The notes under the pieces are model-generated. The model did no database searches and was not told the origin of the DNA. It saw only the letters and a program-made list of their open reading frames with translations. Positions 34,847 through 47,207 of a stretch of 64,000 bases of DNA are shown piece by piece. The position numbers and the translations under genes were made by a program. Position 1 is the first letter of the stretch, and every line of letters begins with the position of its first letter. The DNA comes from Podocnemis expansa (Eukaryota > Chordata > Testudines > Podocnemididae): contig ML682067.1 in NCBI GenBank assembly GCA_007922195.1, forward strand, positions 1,440,357-1,504,356. The letters are read 5' to 3'.

Positions 34847-35967
34847 TGTCGATTCACAAAATGCTATACTGAGCAAAACAAGCGAACAGTCTCTAACTTT
34901 TGGCAAGCAATAATATTACAGTCCAAGGCAAGTTTCACATGTAGAAAAAACTGTCACAGCGTATAATCCCTGTTAATGAGACCTACATATTTATAACACA
35001 GCACCAGTTGTCAAACGTTCAGTTTCTTAAAGTTGTTCATGTCAGCTCACTACTGCCAGTTTCAGGCATTGGATAAAAGGTCATCTTGATTAAGAAAGAT
35101 CAGTGGTGTCAAATTTGCACTGTATTTGATGTACTTATATGGTCCACATATCTTTCAGATTTGCAGAATCTAATTCTTATGCTTAAGAAGAATCTTTCTA
35201 AAGAGAACTGAATGTAAACGCATGCAAAATTCTCTTTCTTAATCTGCAAGCAGTCTGAAATGGTAGCTCAGAAATAAATACCTCCTAATCTCATCCAGGA
35301 TTAACACTAAAGCCCAAAAATTTCAATACTGAATGAAGTATTTCATTGTGGATAACTTTAGCAAATGAGACAGGAAAGGCTGTAGAAAAGATGTGGATGT
35401 CACTGTAGGAAGAGAAATGCAAAGAAAAATGACAGGGAAAGAGGAGAGATAGTGTGGTAAGGCCTGTCTGGAAATTTGGGTTTTAGTCATGCCTCTGCCA
35501 CTGAGCTGCTGCATGACTTTGGGTGAATCACTTCACTGCTTTGGGCCTCTGATTTCCCCCCAAGCTTTTGTCTCTCATGTGTATTTAAATTAGATAACTT
35601 TTGAGACAAGGACAGTCTCATTTGTTGGCACTGTGCCTAGATAACAGGGCCCTGATCTCAGTGGCAACCCTTAGGCAATACTGTGATAAAAATATTACCA
35701 AAAAGAGAAAATCAATGAAAGGAGGATGGGAAAGACAGAGAAACAAAGCCCAAAAAACCAATGTCCTAAAGTGACTAGATTTTCCATTTAACTAATACTT
35801 AATGTCATAAGTTATGTAAAAAAACAATCAAAAGTTTACTAGTAGTTACTCTAAGGACCATACTTTACCCTTGACCTTTGAGTCTGGCCCATGCACAATA
35901 AAAACTGGCCTTCCCTATGGCATGAATTCACTTATGCATACAACACTAGACATGGGAAGTGCTATAC
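34847..35967. other. No recognised feature
   Basis: AT-rich DNA with no gene or repeat that I can support. Confidence 0.4.
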
Positions 35968-36498
35968 CAGATGTGGCCAAACTCTGGCTCAGGAGCTGCA
36001 TGTGGCTCTTGAACAAAAAAGTGCAGCTCACAGAAGAAAGCCAGGTGGAGAGCAGCCCCAGCCTAGGAGTTTTAAATCTCCCACCCTGAGCATGCTCGGG
36101 GGGAGCCCCAGCTTGTGCCTAGTCGCCAGACTGGCCAGGTAAGAGGGTCCTGGGGAGGCGGGGTCAGCCCAGGGGAGCCAGAGTCAGGGCCTGGAGGTTA
36201 GGAGGGGATTAGGACAGCGGGGAGAAGTGGCAGCAGGGTCGGAGATGGTGGGGAGAAGCTAAGTTTTTACTGTATAGGTTGGCCTAGTTTTCATGGTAAC
36301 CTTAAATAATTATTAGAATCTGCCATTAGTAGGATCAATATTTGCCCTCTTTTTACAATAAAATTAAAGTGTGCAATGAATTTTAAACTTAGTAATTTTG
36401 GAGTAGGTAAAATATGGCTATATGCCTCAGTGCGGCTCTCGAAGGTTTAATAATCAACTTGTGTGGCTCTTGAGGTTCCATAAGTCTGGCCACCCCTG
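35968..36498. mobile_element. hAT MITE, 'ggccaaact' family, 531 bp
   Basis: Ends cagatgtggccaaactctgg and gtctggccacccctg, with repeated gtggctctt blocks inside. The flanks tgctatac (35960-35967) and tgctatat (36499-36506) match 7/8. The interior has a G/C-rich insert (36040-36240) absent from the 187-bp copy at 30257. Confidence 0.85.
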
Positions 36499-37410
36499 TG
36501 CTATATAAGTACTAAGCATTGCTGTTAATGCTTGAAAACATTAATCCACAGCAAATAATATAAATGTACTTTTGGCTTCAAAAATACTTGCATTCTAGCA
36601 CTCCAACCAATACAGCATTATTGGCGGTCTCATATTGGATAGACAGGGCCTGGACAAATCTCAAATTTTATCAATATTCAAATAGACCCTGAAAACATAG
36701 CAATGTTGCATTACATTATTTGCAAAATTACTTTCCCATCACATTGGAGGAAGTGGAAAATATATAACAATTTGCAAAGATAACATTAATTTAATGTGAT
36801 AAATCATTCTTTGACAACTTGCTTTAGTCTTTGCAATTAGTAATGCAACAAAATGAGCTGATCATTCCATCATTGGCACCTCCACATTACAAGAATGTCA
36901 TAAATAATCAAGTCTTTGCCACTAGTATGTAGGGTAGGAAAAGTGGTTGGTTTCCTTCCTAAGCATTTTACTGTAGTTTTAAGCATTCAAGTTAATTAAG
37001 TAAGATGAAATCTTATCCCCAAATGTGTTTTTCACAAGGCACTAAAAGCATGCACTTTCTTCTTTTAAGGCTGGCATTAAATTTATTACAAGGGCTCTGA
37101 CTTGGCAAGCAGAGCAGTAATGTGTCATGGCAACAGCTGAATGGAAGGTTGGGTCCAAAATTAATTGAGCAACACATGCCTGGTTTGACAAATTTCTGTC
37201 AGTCAGCTCAGTTGAGTTTAAAAATGAATCTAAAATGGTTCCAAAGTAGCGCACAAAAGAAGGCATTTCAAGGGAACGTCAGTGATTCTACTAACCAACC
37301 TTTTCATTCATTTCATTTATTGGAATTTTGATTCCTTTGTGTACTCTGTTCCTTTGGCATTGCCAACTATTACTTGCAGATTAATTTCAAGTCAGGAGAT
37401 AGGACATTCT
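36499..37410. other. No recognised feature
   Basis: AT-rich sequence without coding or repeat signal. Confidence 0.4.
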
Positions 37411-37422
37411 CTTTTTTCTTTA

Positions 37423-37642
37423 AAACAAAAGAGGAGTCTTGTGGCACTTTTAAAGACTAACATATTTATTTATCATCTGAGCTTTCTGAGAGCAAATCCC
37501 ACTTGAAGATCAAGCATCTGACAAAGTGAGATTTTTCTCCCAGGAAAGCTCAAGCAATAAATAAATGTGTTAGGCTTTAAAAGTGCCACAAGACCCCTTG
37601 TTTGTTTTGCTGAACTAGACTAGCATGACTACCCTTTGAAAC
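37423..37642 (+). mobile_element. Head-to-head inverted PLE tail with 12-bp target duplication
   Basis: The left arm on the minus strand (gaggagtcttgtggcac, agactaacatatttattt, agagcaaatcccactt) meets the right plus arm (gcatctgacaaagtgag, gtgttaggctttaaaag, tgctgaactagactagc, accctttgaaa) near 37510. The bounding duplication cttttttcttta is exact at 37411-37422 and 37643-37654. The left arm lacks the terminal about 35 bases present on the right. Confidence 0.85.
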
Positions 37643-37965
37643 CTTTTTTCTTTAGGATCACAAAGAGAATATTTAAGTGTAAAAGCAAACTAGACACTGA
37701 TGGGCAAATTATGCCCTAGGATACACACATAACTTCTGTGTTCCTTGAGACATTAGGAATTACATGCTCTTTGCCAAAACCATTAATACTGAGATGCCAT
37801 TTTTCCTACCTAATAGCTAGTTCCACCTAAGAACAGGCATTGTTCTGTCTTTTCTTAACCTCTGAAGATCCACAGCATACCATTTTCCTCTAGGGCTCAT
37901 TCTGATATTATATATTTTGTCAGCCACTGAACAGGAAGGGCAGTGTCAAAAAATATTATTGAGAG
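37643..37965. other. No recognised feature
   Basis: Short spacer between a PLE insertion and a hAT MITE, with no signal. Confidence 0.35.
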
Positions 37966-38335
37966 CAGTGGTTCCCAACCTTTTTCAGGCTGGGGACCCA
38001 CCTTTAACAAAAATAATCTTTGCAGCCCCTTTGGCTGATTATGTAATCTGGCCTGCACAGGCAGACTGTCCTGCGCCACTCTGGTGGTGCCACTGGGACA
38101 GCCAGCAAGTGGCGCTGCCTCCACCATAGCCCATGCCACTGGGAAGCCGAGCTGCAGGGGGCTATGGCCCCCTGCCCTTGCCTCTGCTGGGGAGCCACCA
38201 TGACCCCATCCCCTATCAGGATCCAGCCACAGGCTGTAGCTGGATTCCGGCCCCAATAGGGAGAGGCTCCGTGGATGCCCTGCAACATGTCCGCAGACCC
38301 CCAGGGGTCCCTGGACCCCAGGTTGGGAACCACTG
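37966..38335. mobile_element. hAT MITE, 370 bp, cagtggttcccaacct family
   Basis: Terminal inverted repeats are cagtggttcccaaccttttt and ccaggttgggaaccactg. The flanks attgagag (37958-37965) and atctagag (38336-38343) match 6/8 and both fit the hAT target consensus nTnnnnAn. The 119-aa and 109-aa antisense frames within are GC artefacts. Confidence 0.85.
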
Positions 38336-39545
38336 ATCTAGAGCATGATTTTGATTTCCATCAGAATCCTAAAACACTGGGAGAGGAAACAAACACACAG
38401 AGTAGATTTTCATTGCATTAACAGATATTTCTAAAAATGAAAAATTGACACCTTCATGCCCAATGCTTAGAAAACCATCCATCTATCTAAAATACTGGAG
38501 AACATTCCTCCAGAACAGTTCATGTTAGTGGACATCTTATCCCTGGTAGTGCAAGGTCACTGAGCAATCTATTATGAAAGGGCACGTTTAATTATTCAGA
38601 TTGTCCAGCCTTAAGGACACACAACCTCTGCATGATGTCTGAGCTCCGCTCAGGTGCAGCAGAGAGGAAGTTTATATCAAGTCAGCCTTGGCTCTCTGAT
38701 TCTTAGCTGCCCAGCCCCTGCAAAGTGGCAGAGCAACAGTTTAACTTACATCACTGACATAAGGGACCACTGGGAAGAATTAGGCATAGGAGAACTGCAC
38801 TTCACCACGCCCCTTTTCCCTCACCTTCACTGCCATCCTCCCTTATGCCCTGGCCCAACACAACACTGCCTGAGCATCACATTGGTGGAGAATTCTCCAT
38901 CTCCAACCTTTGTAAACTTGATGGACCAGATAATCCATGAGAGTTAGAGGCCTAAACAGTTTTGAGGATCTGGCTCCAAGTGACATAAATTGGCTGTATA
39001 GAATCCAGATCACCCTTTCCCTAACCAGCTAAGACCAAAGAAATCTCTATAAAGACCCTTTGTGAAGTCCCACACTAAGAAGTTCATAAGAAAATTTAGT
39101 CCCCTCACCCTACCACAGAAAACATTTGTGGGACCAAAAGCATGCAGTCCCAGGGAATCCATAGAAGGCTAGTGCCCTCAGGACTTCTCCTTCCTTGCCA
39201 AGTAGCTCCTCTCTCGCTTAGGGCACTTCCCCTCACAGATGTTCTCTCTCAGAGGGGGCACTGTAAAATAGGTAAAATGGCCCAGGCTGGATTAGCTGTT
39301 CCATATAAGCTCTGAGGACAGAAGAGAGAAACAGTGGTTCTGTTTCCCAGCCTGCCCAGTCCCGAAACTCACTGAAGTCAGAAAACCAATGATTTAAAGA
39401 AATGGGAGATATGTCAAAATACAATTCCTGGGAAATAAACTCAATCAGCTTGGAGAAGGCTATTGCCATTCAGGCATGCCTAAGGCATACCCAGAGGGCC
39501 AAGTTTTGCTAACCCTTGGCAGGTTAACTAAGGTAACTGTTCCTG
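38336..39545. other. No recognised feature
   Basis: Ordinary sequence. The 97-aa frame at 38654-38947 has no recognised domain. Confidence 0.4.
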
Positions 39546-39552
39546 TACCGTG

Positions 39553-39842
39553 TTCCAAAGGGGTAGCTGTGTTAGTCTAGTTTAGCAAAACAAGCAAGGA
39601 GTTCTGTGGTAATTAAAGACTAACAAATTTATTTATCCTAGTGTTTGAATCTTAACAATTGCTTTGATTGGCTGTTACAGTATGACCTGATCCCATGACT
39701 TACACTTCCAGCATTTATTTTGCTCCCATTCTGCAAGTTCTCCCATCTTCAAAGCATCCAACGAAGTGGGATTTTCTCCCACGAAAGCTCATGTGATAAA
39801 TAAATCTATTAGTCTTCAAGTGCCATAGAACTCCTCGTTTTT
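39553..39842 (+). mobile_element. Head-to-head inverted PLE tail, asymmetric
   Basis: The minus arm (ttccaaaggggtagctgtg, gcaaaacaagcaaggagttc, agactaacaaatttattt) is about 95 bp. The plus arm is longer and reaches further into the UTR (gtatgacctgatcccatgac, ttctcccacgaaagctcatg, ttcaagtgccatagaactcc). It includes the 'tgacctgatcc' block that also follows the ORF at 33778. No convincing target duplication was found. Confidence 0.75.
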
Positions 39843-40144
39843 TCCTTACCAGTCGATCAATGTAAATATGAGGAAGGAAAAATTCCAGCTTCATTATTTG
39901 TTACAAAAGTTAATGGTGTTCCATGTGGACAAGTGAAAGCAGAATTTTCCCTGACATACAAAATCACTGTCAGAGTCCTCAAAAGGCTAAGCTCTGTTCC
40001 CACTTACATGCATGCAACCCATAAGTCAAGTCAATGGAGTTGCAGAGTGTGCAAGCCAGAGCATGGTTTTCTCTTTTATCATTATAAACTGATTTATTCA
40101 ACCTTCCTTCAAAGCAGCTGATGCTGCTCACCGTTCAAGACTGA

Positions 40145-40432
40145 GGGTATGTCTATGCTGATGGCCTCAAAATCACCAGCATGAGTGCAATCTTCCAGGC
40201 TCAGTTCAGCAGTGAGTCTGAACCTGCTGAATTGCTCTGGAAATCGCTTCAGCAACTCCAGCCCCAGAACTGGAGTTGGTGAAAGCTAACGGCAAGACAT
40301 TTGTGGTTAGCTTCCCCAGTATATATCGGTGGCTTAGAAAGTCGTCGGCAGATATGCAAGATATTTTATGTGCCGTGCATATCTGCCATCAACTGCTCCT
40401 GAGAAGCCCTGTATGTATAGACTAGGACTGAG
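40145..40432. mobile_element. MITE with gggtatgtctatgc termini
   Basis: Starts gggtatgtctatgctga and ends near gtatagactaggact. It shares interior blocks with the inverted fragment at 26035-26300. The termini resemble those of the TTTCGAAA MITEs (gggtatgtccacac), suggesting one terminal family with different interiors. Confidence 0.6.
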
Positions 40433-40672
40433 TTATGGATTAGATGAGTGTAATGCATTGTGGGAGATCCTTTGGTCTGATTTCTAAACAATTACATATT
40501 ACAGTATTTCTTGGACTCACCTTTTATTTGAACTCATATCTTTTTGGTCAAATGATTATACAAAAAATTCAGGTTTTTACATTTGCTAATTGATATGTTT
40601 TTGGTATTTAGGCTCAGAAGAGACACAAAACTTATGATTAAGTGAGAAATTGTTCTAGTTAGTGTGGAATAA

Positions 40673-41269
40673 AATTAATAACACCAGGCTTCCATACTGT
40701 GTTAAAAATAACTATAGGCCTCCATATTTAGCTGTACTACATGTCCTGCCCCCCACCCCCCCGAAAGAATGTAAAGGTCAGTGATGACCAGCAGAAGCTG
40801 TAAAACTGTTTGTAACAAGATAAGAATGCACTGTCCCAAGGGATAAGCATTTCTACCTCAGTCCTGCTAGAAACACTGTGAGTTTTAGCAACTCAGACCG
40901 TGATAATATCCTTTATCTCTTCCCGCTCAGTAAAAACACCCAGATGCACCATATGTATGAAATTTAACTATAGCTGCAATCTGCGAGAGCAAATGTGCAT
41001 TTATCTGCTTGTTTTGAACTTATTGTTCTATTCTGTTCTTTGTAATCTATAATGTGGCCAATAACCAATCATGTAAATGAATTGTAATTGTGCCGATCGG
41101 AACAATCACCCCTGTTTTGCTGAGTTCTGCCCTATAAATATTGTTAACTTTCAGCCTCCAGGCAGAGTGCTCCTAACCAGACAGGGGTGTGAGTTTCTCT
41201 CCCTGTGGCCACTTGTAATAAAGGTGCTTTGCTGAAACCTGATTCTGCCTATTGTAAGTTGCTTCCACA
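40673..41269 (+). mobile_element. Solo LTR with perfect 7-bp ends and TTAG duplication
   Basis: A 597-bp unit starts TGTGGAA and ends TTCCACA, a perfect 7-bp inverted repeat. It is bounded by ttag at 40669-40672 and 41270-41273. The promoter order is right: ccaataaccaatc near 41056, TATAAATA at 41133-41140 and AATAAA at 41217-41222, then about 45 bp to the end. A 4-bp duplication fits several endogenous retrovirus or gypsy groups. No internal region is attached. Confidence 0.85.
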
Positions 41270-41350
41270 TTAGTTACTAATGATAGAATTCACACTGAGT
41301 GTTTGCCACTCTAATAGCCAGGTGCTGTCAGTGTTATGAGGCAATTCTTT

Positions 41351-41398
41351 TCTCTCTCTCTCNNNNNNNNNNCACACACACACACACACACACACACA
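41351..41398. repeat. (TC)n / 10-N gap / (CA)n
   Basis: A (TC)n run ends at a 10-N assembly gap (41363-41372) and resumes as (CA)n to about 41398. It is a compound microsatellite whose length is not resolved. Confidence 0.9.
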
Positions 41399-41475
41399 AA
41401 ACCCCATAAAACCTTCATCACCTTCAGATCCAAATATATACAGGAGAGCAGAGTGGATGAATTGAATGGCCCGTG

Positions 41476-43272
41476 TAGAGCCCTACCAAATTCACAGTCC
41501 ATTTATTTCACTATCACAAGATATTTTTAAATCTTTATTTTCATGATTTTAAATATTTAAATCTGAAATTTCACAACGCTGAAACCATGGAGGTCCTGAC
41601 ACAAAGAGGTGGGGGAGGGGGAATTGTCAGGTTCTTGTAAGGGGATGGTAGTACTTCACCTTTACTTCTGTGCTGCTGCTGGCGGTAACGCCACCTTCAG
41701 AGCTGTGTGACCTGAGAGCAGCAGCACCAGCCGGATGCCCAGTTTTGAAGTCAACGTTGTCACCAGCAACACAGACATGGGGAGTGGTCGGGGACAGGGC
41801 TGGCCTTACAGATAGTAGTTGCTAAGTGTTCTGTGGTCAGGGAGGCCCCTTTAATGCCCATGCACTCAGTCCAAAGTCAGGGAAGAGCAAAGCTGGGGGC
41901 ACCCTGGCTGACGGCTCTTACCGTGTGCTGAGTTCCAGCTGCTTCTCCTGGCTGGGGAGAGACACAACTTCCTCTTCCCTTGCATGAGCTACTCACAGGG
42001 TCAACTCAGACCCACCCTGGGAACACCCCGTGATTGCAGGAGACTCTGTGGCCAGTGACTGCGAGCCCATAGACTTACATGAGGGCCAGCAAGTATAAAA
42101 GATGGGTGAGAACTTGAAAACTTTGGGTCTCATTCTGCAACTGTCATCTTGGAGTATCTGATTGCAACTGACAGAGGCCTGGCTCCCTCCTTATGCCCAG
42201 CCTAGTTGGCCACTAGGCTGGCTCAAGCAACCCATGAAAGGACCGGTAATTATATCATACCAGGTTGCAGAACTTCTTGTGTGTGTGTGTGTGTGTGTCT
42301 GCTTTTTGCTATCCTTACTTATTTACAATAAATGTGGCATAGTGCCATGTCCCCCTGAATAAGATTCTGCTAGTCTTTTCTTTTTGTTGAGGGGTGCTCT
42401 CCTGGGTGCCCTTTTTTGGTATACCACTCAGCTCTGAAGGCAGCACCATCACCAGCAATAATGCGCAGAGAGGGTGGTGTGGTACGGTATTGGAATACTA
42501 TCCAGACAAAAAGATTTGGAGCACAGGATCCTTATCTCTCTCCTGCCCTCCCACTTTCCCCTGGCTGTGCACACCTTCCCACAGCCCTCCCTCCCAGCCC
42601 TGAGCCCCTCTCCTTGCCCCTATCTCCTGGCAGGCTGAGCATAGCACTCACCTTTGCTGGTGCATGGGAGCCTTCAGACTCTGGCTGACTGAATGGAGGC
42701 TGGTTTAGATTTTCCACCCTGCTCCGCCATGGGTCACATGCCTGGAAGAACAGCAGGGTAGGAGATTTAAAATAGCCCTGTTAGCCCCAGCTTGGGACAC
42801 TCCCTGCAGGTGCAGCTTGGGGCATCCCCTGGCACGTTTGGGGCCTGTGCCTACTGTTAGTGACACCACGCTTCTGTGCCACCACCACCACCAGCAGCTT
42901 CCTGCAACTGGAAGAGGTTCCTGCAAGTAGAAGCATGGAGTCTGGCAAACGGTAGGAGTCCTTCCTGTCCCTGGCTCTAGGCCCAGCACTCAGGGATTAG
43001 AAAGGCCTTGAGCTAGCCAAGGGAGGTAGGGGTCAGGGCAACCATGGTGGCCCCCCAACCATGGCACCTATGTGGTTGCCAATGCATAAGGCTGGCCCTG
43101 TCTCCCCCACAGTGATGACACCCTCATATCATGTCACCCTCACTTCCAAGCTACTGCTGGCGGCTCTGCTGCCTTCAGAGCTGGGTTCTCAGTCATCGGC
43201 CACAAGTCTCCTGCAGTCATGGGATGTTCCCAAGGTGGGTCTGAGTTGACCCTGTGAGCAGCTCATGCAGGG
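41476..43272. repeat. Composite of GC-rich dispersed repeat and LTR-like pieces with a large inverted repeat
   Basis: 41476-41720 starts agagccctaccaaattcac and contains gctgctgctggcggtaacg, ccttcagagctg. Related copies lie at 42430-42470 (inverted) and 43145-43185 (direct). 41977-42061 is nearly the reverse complement of 43190-43272. Termini cagggctggccttaca (41795) and ataaggctggccctg (43086-43100) also mirror each other. Between them, TATAAAAG (42094-42101) and AATAAA (42327-42332) suggest an LTR. The pieces cannot be assigned a single element by eye. Confidence 0.45.
42279..42297. repeat. (GT)n microsatellite
   Basis: A run of gt units of about 19 bp just before the AATAAA at 42327. Confidence 0.8.
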
Positions 43273-45581
43273 TACCTGTGAGATAACTGGTCACCAGTCA
43301 CTTGCAGGCTTGATTGCATTTTGTTCTTTTCTTCCTGGGGTGGCTCCTTCTGTTTGCTTTAATCAGAGGTGTCTGCATTGTTCAGCCACTTAGATGCTAC
43401 TTGTGGTTCATCAGGACAGGCTGGTGATTGAGACTGGCCCCTTCACACACACACACACACCCTTCATTCACACACCTTGTTCACACATTTAAAAGAACAT
43501 ATACAGCATACCCCAAACCAGGTTTCATCAAGTATCCAAAATGGAGTACTGTGTTTAAGCAGAAGTTCTAAACTGACAATATGGAGTTTTGTTGGACATT
43601 GGTTATGTAACGCCCCTGGGGTTTTAAGGAGAGTGGTTCCTTTAAATCTTTGCCCTGTGGGAGAGGGTTTGTGGAGCTGAGGAGGGGGCTGGAGCTGCAG
43701 CCAGAGGCCTGGGAAGGAAGCAGAGAGAGGGAGGCTCTGCCTGAAGCCAGGGGAGACAGAGCGGCTGGCCTGGCCTGGGCCAGAGAAGCTGTATGGAGTA
43801 TGCTCAGATTTTCTGGGCATGCTCCGTTAGAGCTTCTCTGGGTGGGAGTTTTCAAAACTCCCTGCTCCACAGGAGCTCTATTGAAGGACTCTGGCCTGCA
43901 GCCTTCTCTGCGCTGGCGGCTGCAGCGGGCTGCGCTGCAGCGCGCCAGCGCAGCTTACAGGGAACATTGCCTGGGATGTGAGGGTGGGCTACTGCAGTGA
44001 TGGCAGCAGCTGGATCTGGCCTCAACCCCATCCAAAGCCCCATGTCTGGCTTAGGCCTGGAGGCTGGGCAGCACTTCTGGGGGGAGGACTTGAGCCCCAG
44101 ATCCTGAGAAAATTTTAGGGCCTGTGACACCCCTGCCAAGAACTCAGGCCCAATAGCTGAAGATGTACTACTACATAACACACGAATTATCTTCCACCTA
44201 CACTTCAGGCCATCTGTTGGGGCACAGGCCAGCTAGTCTAGCTGGGTGTGCATCATTCCTTGATCTGGACTTAGAAGGACCTGGATGTATAGAAAGAAAA
44301 GTGAGCCAGAATCACTGGAGGCAATCAGGTAGGTCTTAGCAATTGTAATAGTTAGTACCAAGAGAATATTAAACTTCTTTTAACAAAGGAAGCACTAATA
44401 ACATTAGTGGGCAAACACTGATGGGTATCATTGATGGGTATCATTTCTAGTGTGAAAGGCTAAAACTCCTGTATGAGTTCAGTGCTGAAAATGCGGTGGT
44501 GGGGGAGAAGACAACCAACAAGGGGAAGATGCCATACAACAAGCCGTAAAACTGTCTCTCCCTACCATCTACTGTTCAAATCTTAGCCTAAGCTCTTAGG
44601 CCTTAGAGTTTAGGAATAGCCCTAAACCTAGCTTCTCTAAGACTGAAAGAACAGGTCTCTTGGGTTACAGCCAAGGAAGGGAGGCTAGAACATTTTAGAG
44701 AGAGAAACATGTATTAAAATTCAATTTTACATGCTGGTCTTAAAAACAGCTTACAGTATTTAAATGCAGAGCTTATGAAAGAGAATAAGTCATTGTCATA
44801 GTGACTGAAAAGTGTGAAAAATTCTAATAGATCAAAAACCTTTTTGTGTGGGCCTGGTACACAGTATAGAAATTCAGGTTGTAAATGACTCTTGAAAGCT
44901 GGAAATTGATCTTCATTTGAGCCAGCCGCAATGAAGAACTTCAAAAGCAGATGCCTGGTGGAAAAATAATTATTTAATATAACCCACTGAAAGACAGAAG
45001 CTGTGAAATCTTGTAGAGTCGCTTAGTGGGTTGCAGTCTGTTGATGAAGTTATATCACCACCTTCTGGAGAAAAATAAAAACTCATTTTTCGAATCTGCT
45101 GAAATTCATTTGCTAATTTATATTTCCATTGTGATGTAAATTTTTATGGGATTTATGCAGCACCTGAACAGCAAGGCTACAGAGTTGGCAGACTGTACAA
45201 GAGACAAGCATTATAAATAGATTTCATGTTTGCAGTTTTGTTCCACACCATTACAATGACTACAATAAAACAGTTATGATGCTGTGTATGTGCCATGTAA
45301 TAATCCCAAGAGGAGAGGTTTATGCTTTATTTTGGAAAGGCACCATTAGATTCCATCCTGGTGGAGTGAGGTACATGATGGGAGCACAGATTTGATTTCA
45401 GGGGGCTAATTTTTACCACTAACTGCCCCAAGCAGAAATTCAGAGTTTTTTGCATATGAAATTACTAGGCTGAAAAGGTCATAAACAGAGCTCAATTGTA
45501 AAATGTTGGAATTAAAATTAAAATGTTGGAGATTATGAAAGTTGAACAGTTCTTATGCATATTAACTAAAAAAGCAATTTC
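43273..45581. other. Unclassified; GC-rich segment at 43600-44130
   Basis: 43445-43461 is a short (CA)n. 43600-44130 is GC-rich, with gcagcgggctgcgctgcag palindromic sequence near 43920 and an agcttacagggaacattgc edge. That edge resembles the terminus of the 'gttccctctaa' MITE group, so this may be a fragment of one. Frames up to 118 aa overlap on both strands and are not credible. 44150-45580 is AT-rich with no signal. Confidence 0.4.
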
Positions 45582-46060
45582 ATAGAATCATAGAATCATA
45601 GGGTTGGAAGGGACCTCATAGGTCATCTAGTCCAACCCCCTGCCAGAGGCAGGACCACTCCCACTTAAACCATCCCAGTCAGGGTTTTGTCCAGCCGGGC
45701 CTTAAACACCTCCAAAGATGGAGGCTCCACCACCTCCCTCAGCAGCTCATTCCAAGACTTCACCACTCTCCTGGTAAAAAAGTTTTTCCTAATATCCAGC
45801 CTCGACCTCCCTAACTGCAACTTGAGACCATTGCTCCTCGTTCTGTCCTCCGTTACTACCGAGAACAGTCAAGCTCCATCTTCCTTAGAGCATCCCTTCA
45901 AGTAATTGAAGGTTGCTATCAAATCCCCCCTCAATCTTCTCTTCTGCAGACTAAATAAGCCTAATGCTTCCAGTCTTTCCTCATAGGGCTTGTGCTCCAG
46001 CCCTTTAATCATTTTGGTTGCCCTCCTCTGAACTCTCTCTAGCATGTCCCTGTCCTTTTT

Positions 46061-46309
46061 CTAGTGGGGAGCCCAAAACTGAACACAGTATTCTAGATGT
46101 GGCCTCACCAGTGCAGAATAGAGGGGAATGATCACATCCCTCGATCTGCTGGTAATACTTCTTTTGATGCAGCCCAGTATACCATTGGCCTTTTTAGCAG
46201 CAAGAGCACACTGCTGACTCATATCCAGCTTCCCATCCACCATGACCCCCAGGTCCGTTTCTACACTGCTGCTACTTAGCTGAATGTTTCCCAGCCTATA
46301 GCGGTGCAT
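46061..46309 (-). pseudogene. CR1 ORF2 C-terminal fragment after the frameshift
   Basis: An 82-aa frame in the +1-shifted phase contains [21 protein letters not shown] and [11 protein letters not shown], the conserved post-RT region of CR1. It stops at 46061 with an in-frame TAG inside the conserved Q-F-W-A-P-H block. LINE-like coding similarity continues past it. Confidence 0.8.
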
Positions 46310-47207
46310 GGGGTTTTTTTTGTCCCAAAAGCAGGATTTTACACTTATCCTTATTGAATCTCATAAGATTTCTATTGGCCCACTGTTCCAATTTATCTAG
46401 GTCTCCCTGAATCCTGTCCTTGCCCTCCAACGTGTCTACTGGTCCCCCCAGCTTGGTGTCATCCGCAAACTTACTGAGAATGCAGTCTATTCCATCATCC
46501 AGATCATTGATGAAAATGTTGAACAGAACCGGCCCCAGGACCGACCTCTGGGGCACACCACTCGTGACCGGTTGCCAGCTAGACATGGAACCATTGATTC
46601 CTACACGCTGAAACCGTTGATCTAGCCAGTTCTCTATCCACCTTATAGTCCACCTATCCAACCCATACTTCCTTAATTTGCCAATGAGAATGCTGTGGGA
46701 AACTGTATCAAAAGCCTTGCTAAAATCAAGGTATAGCACATCAACAGTGCTTCCCGCATCCAGAAAACCAGTCATCTGCTCATAGAAGGAAATGAGATTG
46801 GTCAGGCATGATTTACCCTTGGTAAATCCATGCTGACTGTTCCTGATCACTTTATTTTCATCTAAGTGTGTGAGGATGGATTCTTTGAGAATCTGCTCCA
46901 TAATTTTTCTAGGGATTGAAGTGAGGCTGACTGGTCTGTAATTCCCTAGATCCGCCTTTTTCCCTTTCTTGAAAATAGGCACTACATTTGCTTTTTTCCA
47001 GTCCTCTGGCACCTCCCCCGTTCTCCATGAGTTTTGAAAGATAACGGCCAGCGGTGCGGCTATTTCGTCGGCCAATTCCCTTAGCACCCTTAGATGCAGT
47101 TCGTCCGGCCCCATGGACTTGTGCACTTGCAGCTTCTTTAAGCAGTCCCTAACCTGACCTTCCGTCACCAAGGGCCTGTCGTCTTCTCTTCCATCTGCCA
47201 CACCCAT
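46296..47207 (-). pseudogene. CR1 reverse transcriptase, open 303-aa part
   Basis: RT domain of a CR1 non-LTR retrotransposon ORF2. It has [15 protein letters not shown] from residue 70, N-Y-R-P-V-S-L-T-S at 89-97, G-F-T-K-G-K-S-C at 127-134, the catalytic L-D-F-S-K-A-F-D at 160-167, S-G-V-P-Q at 216-220, and F-A-D-D-T-K-L at 247-253. It would copy LINE RNA at a nicked target. Residue 221 is Arg where the family normally has Gly, a possible defect. The frame ends near a run of eight A residues (minus strand, about 46313-46320), where a slip shifts into the next frame. The first Met is only the first available, because the domain is truncated at its N-terminus. Not functional as it stands. Confidence 0.85.
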
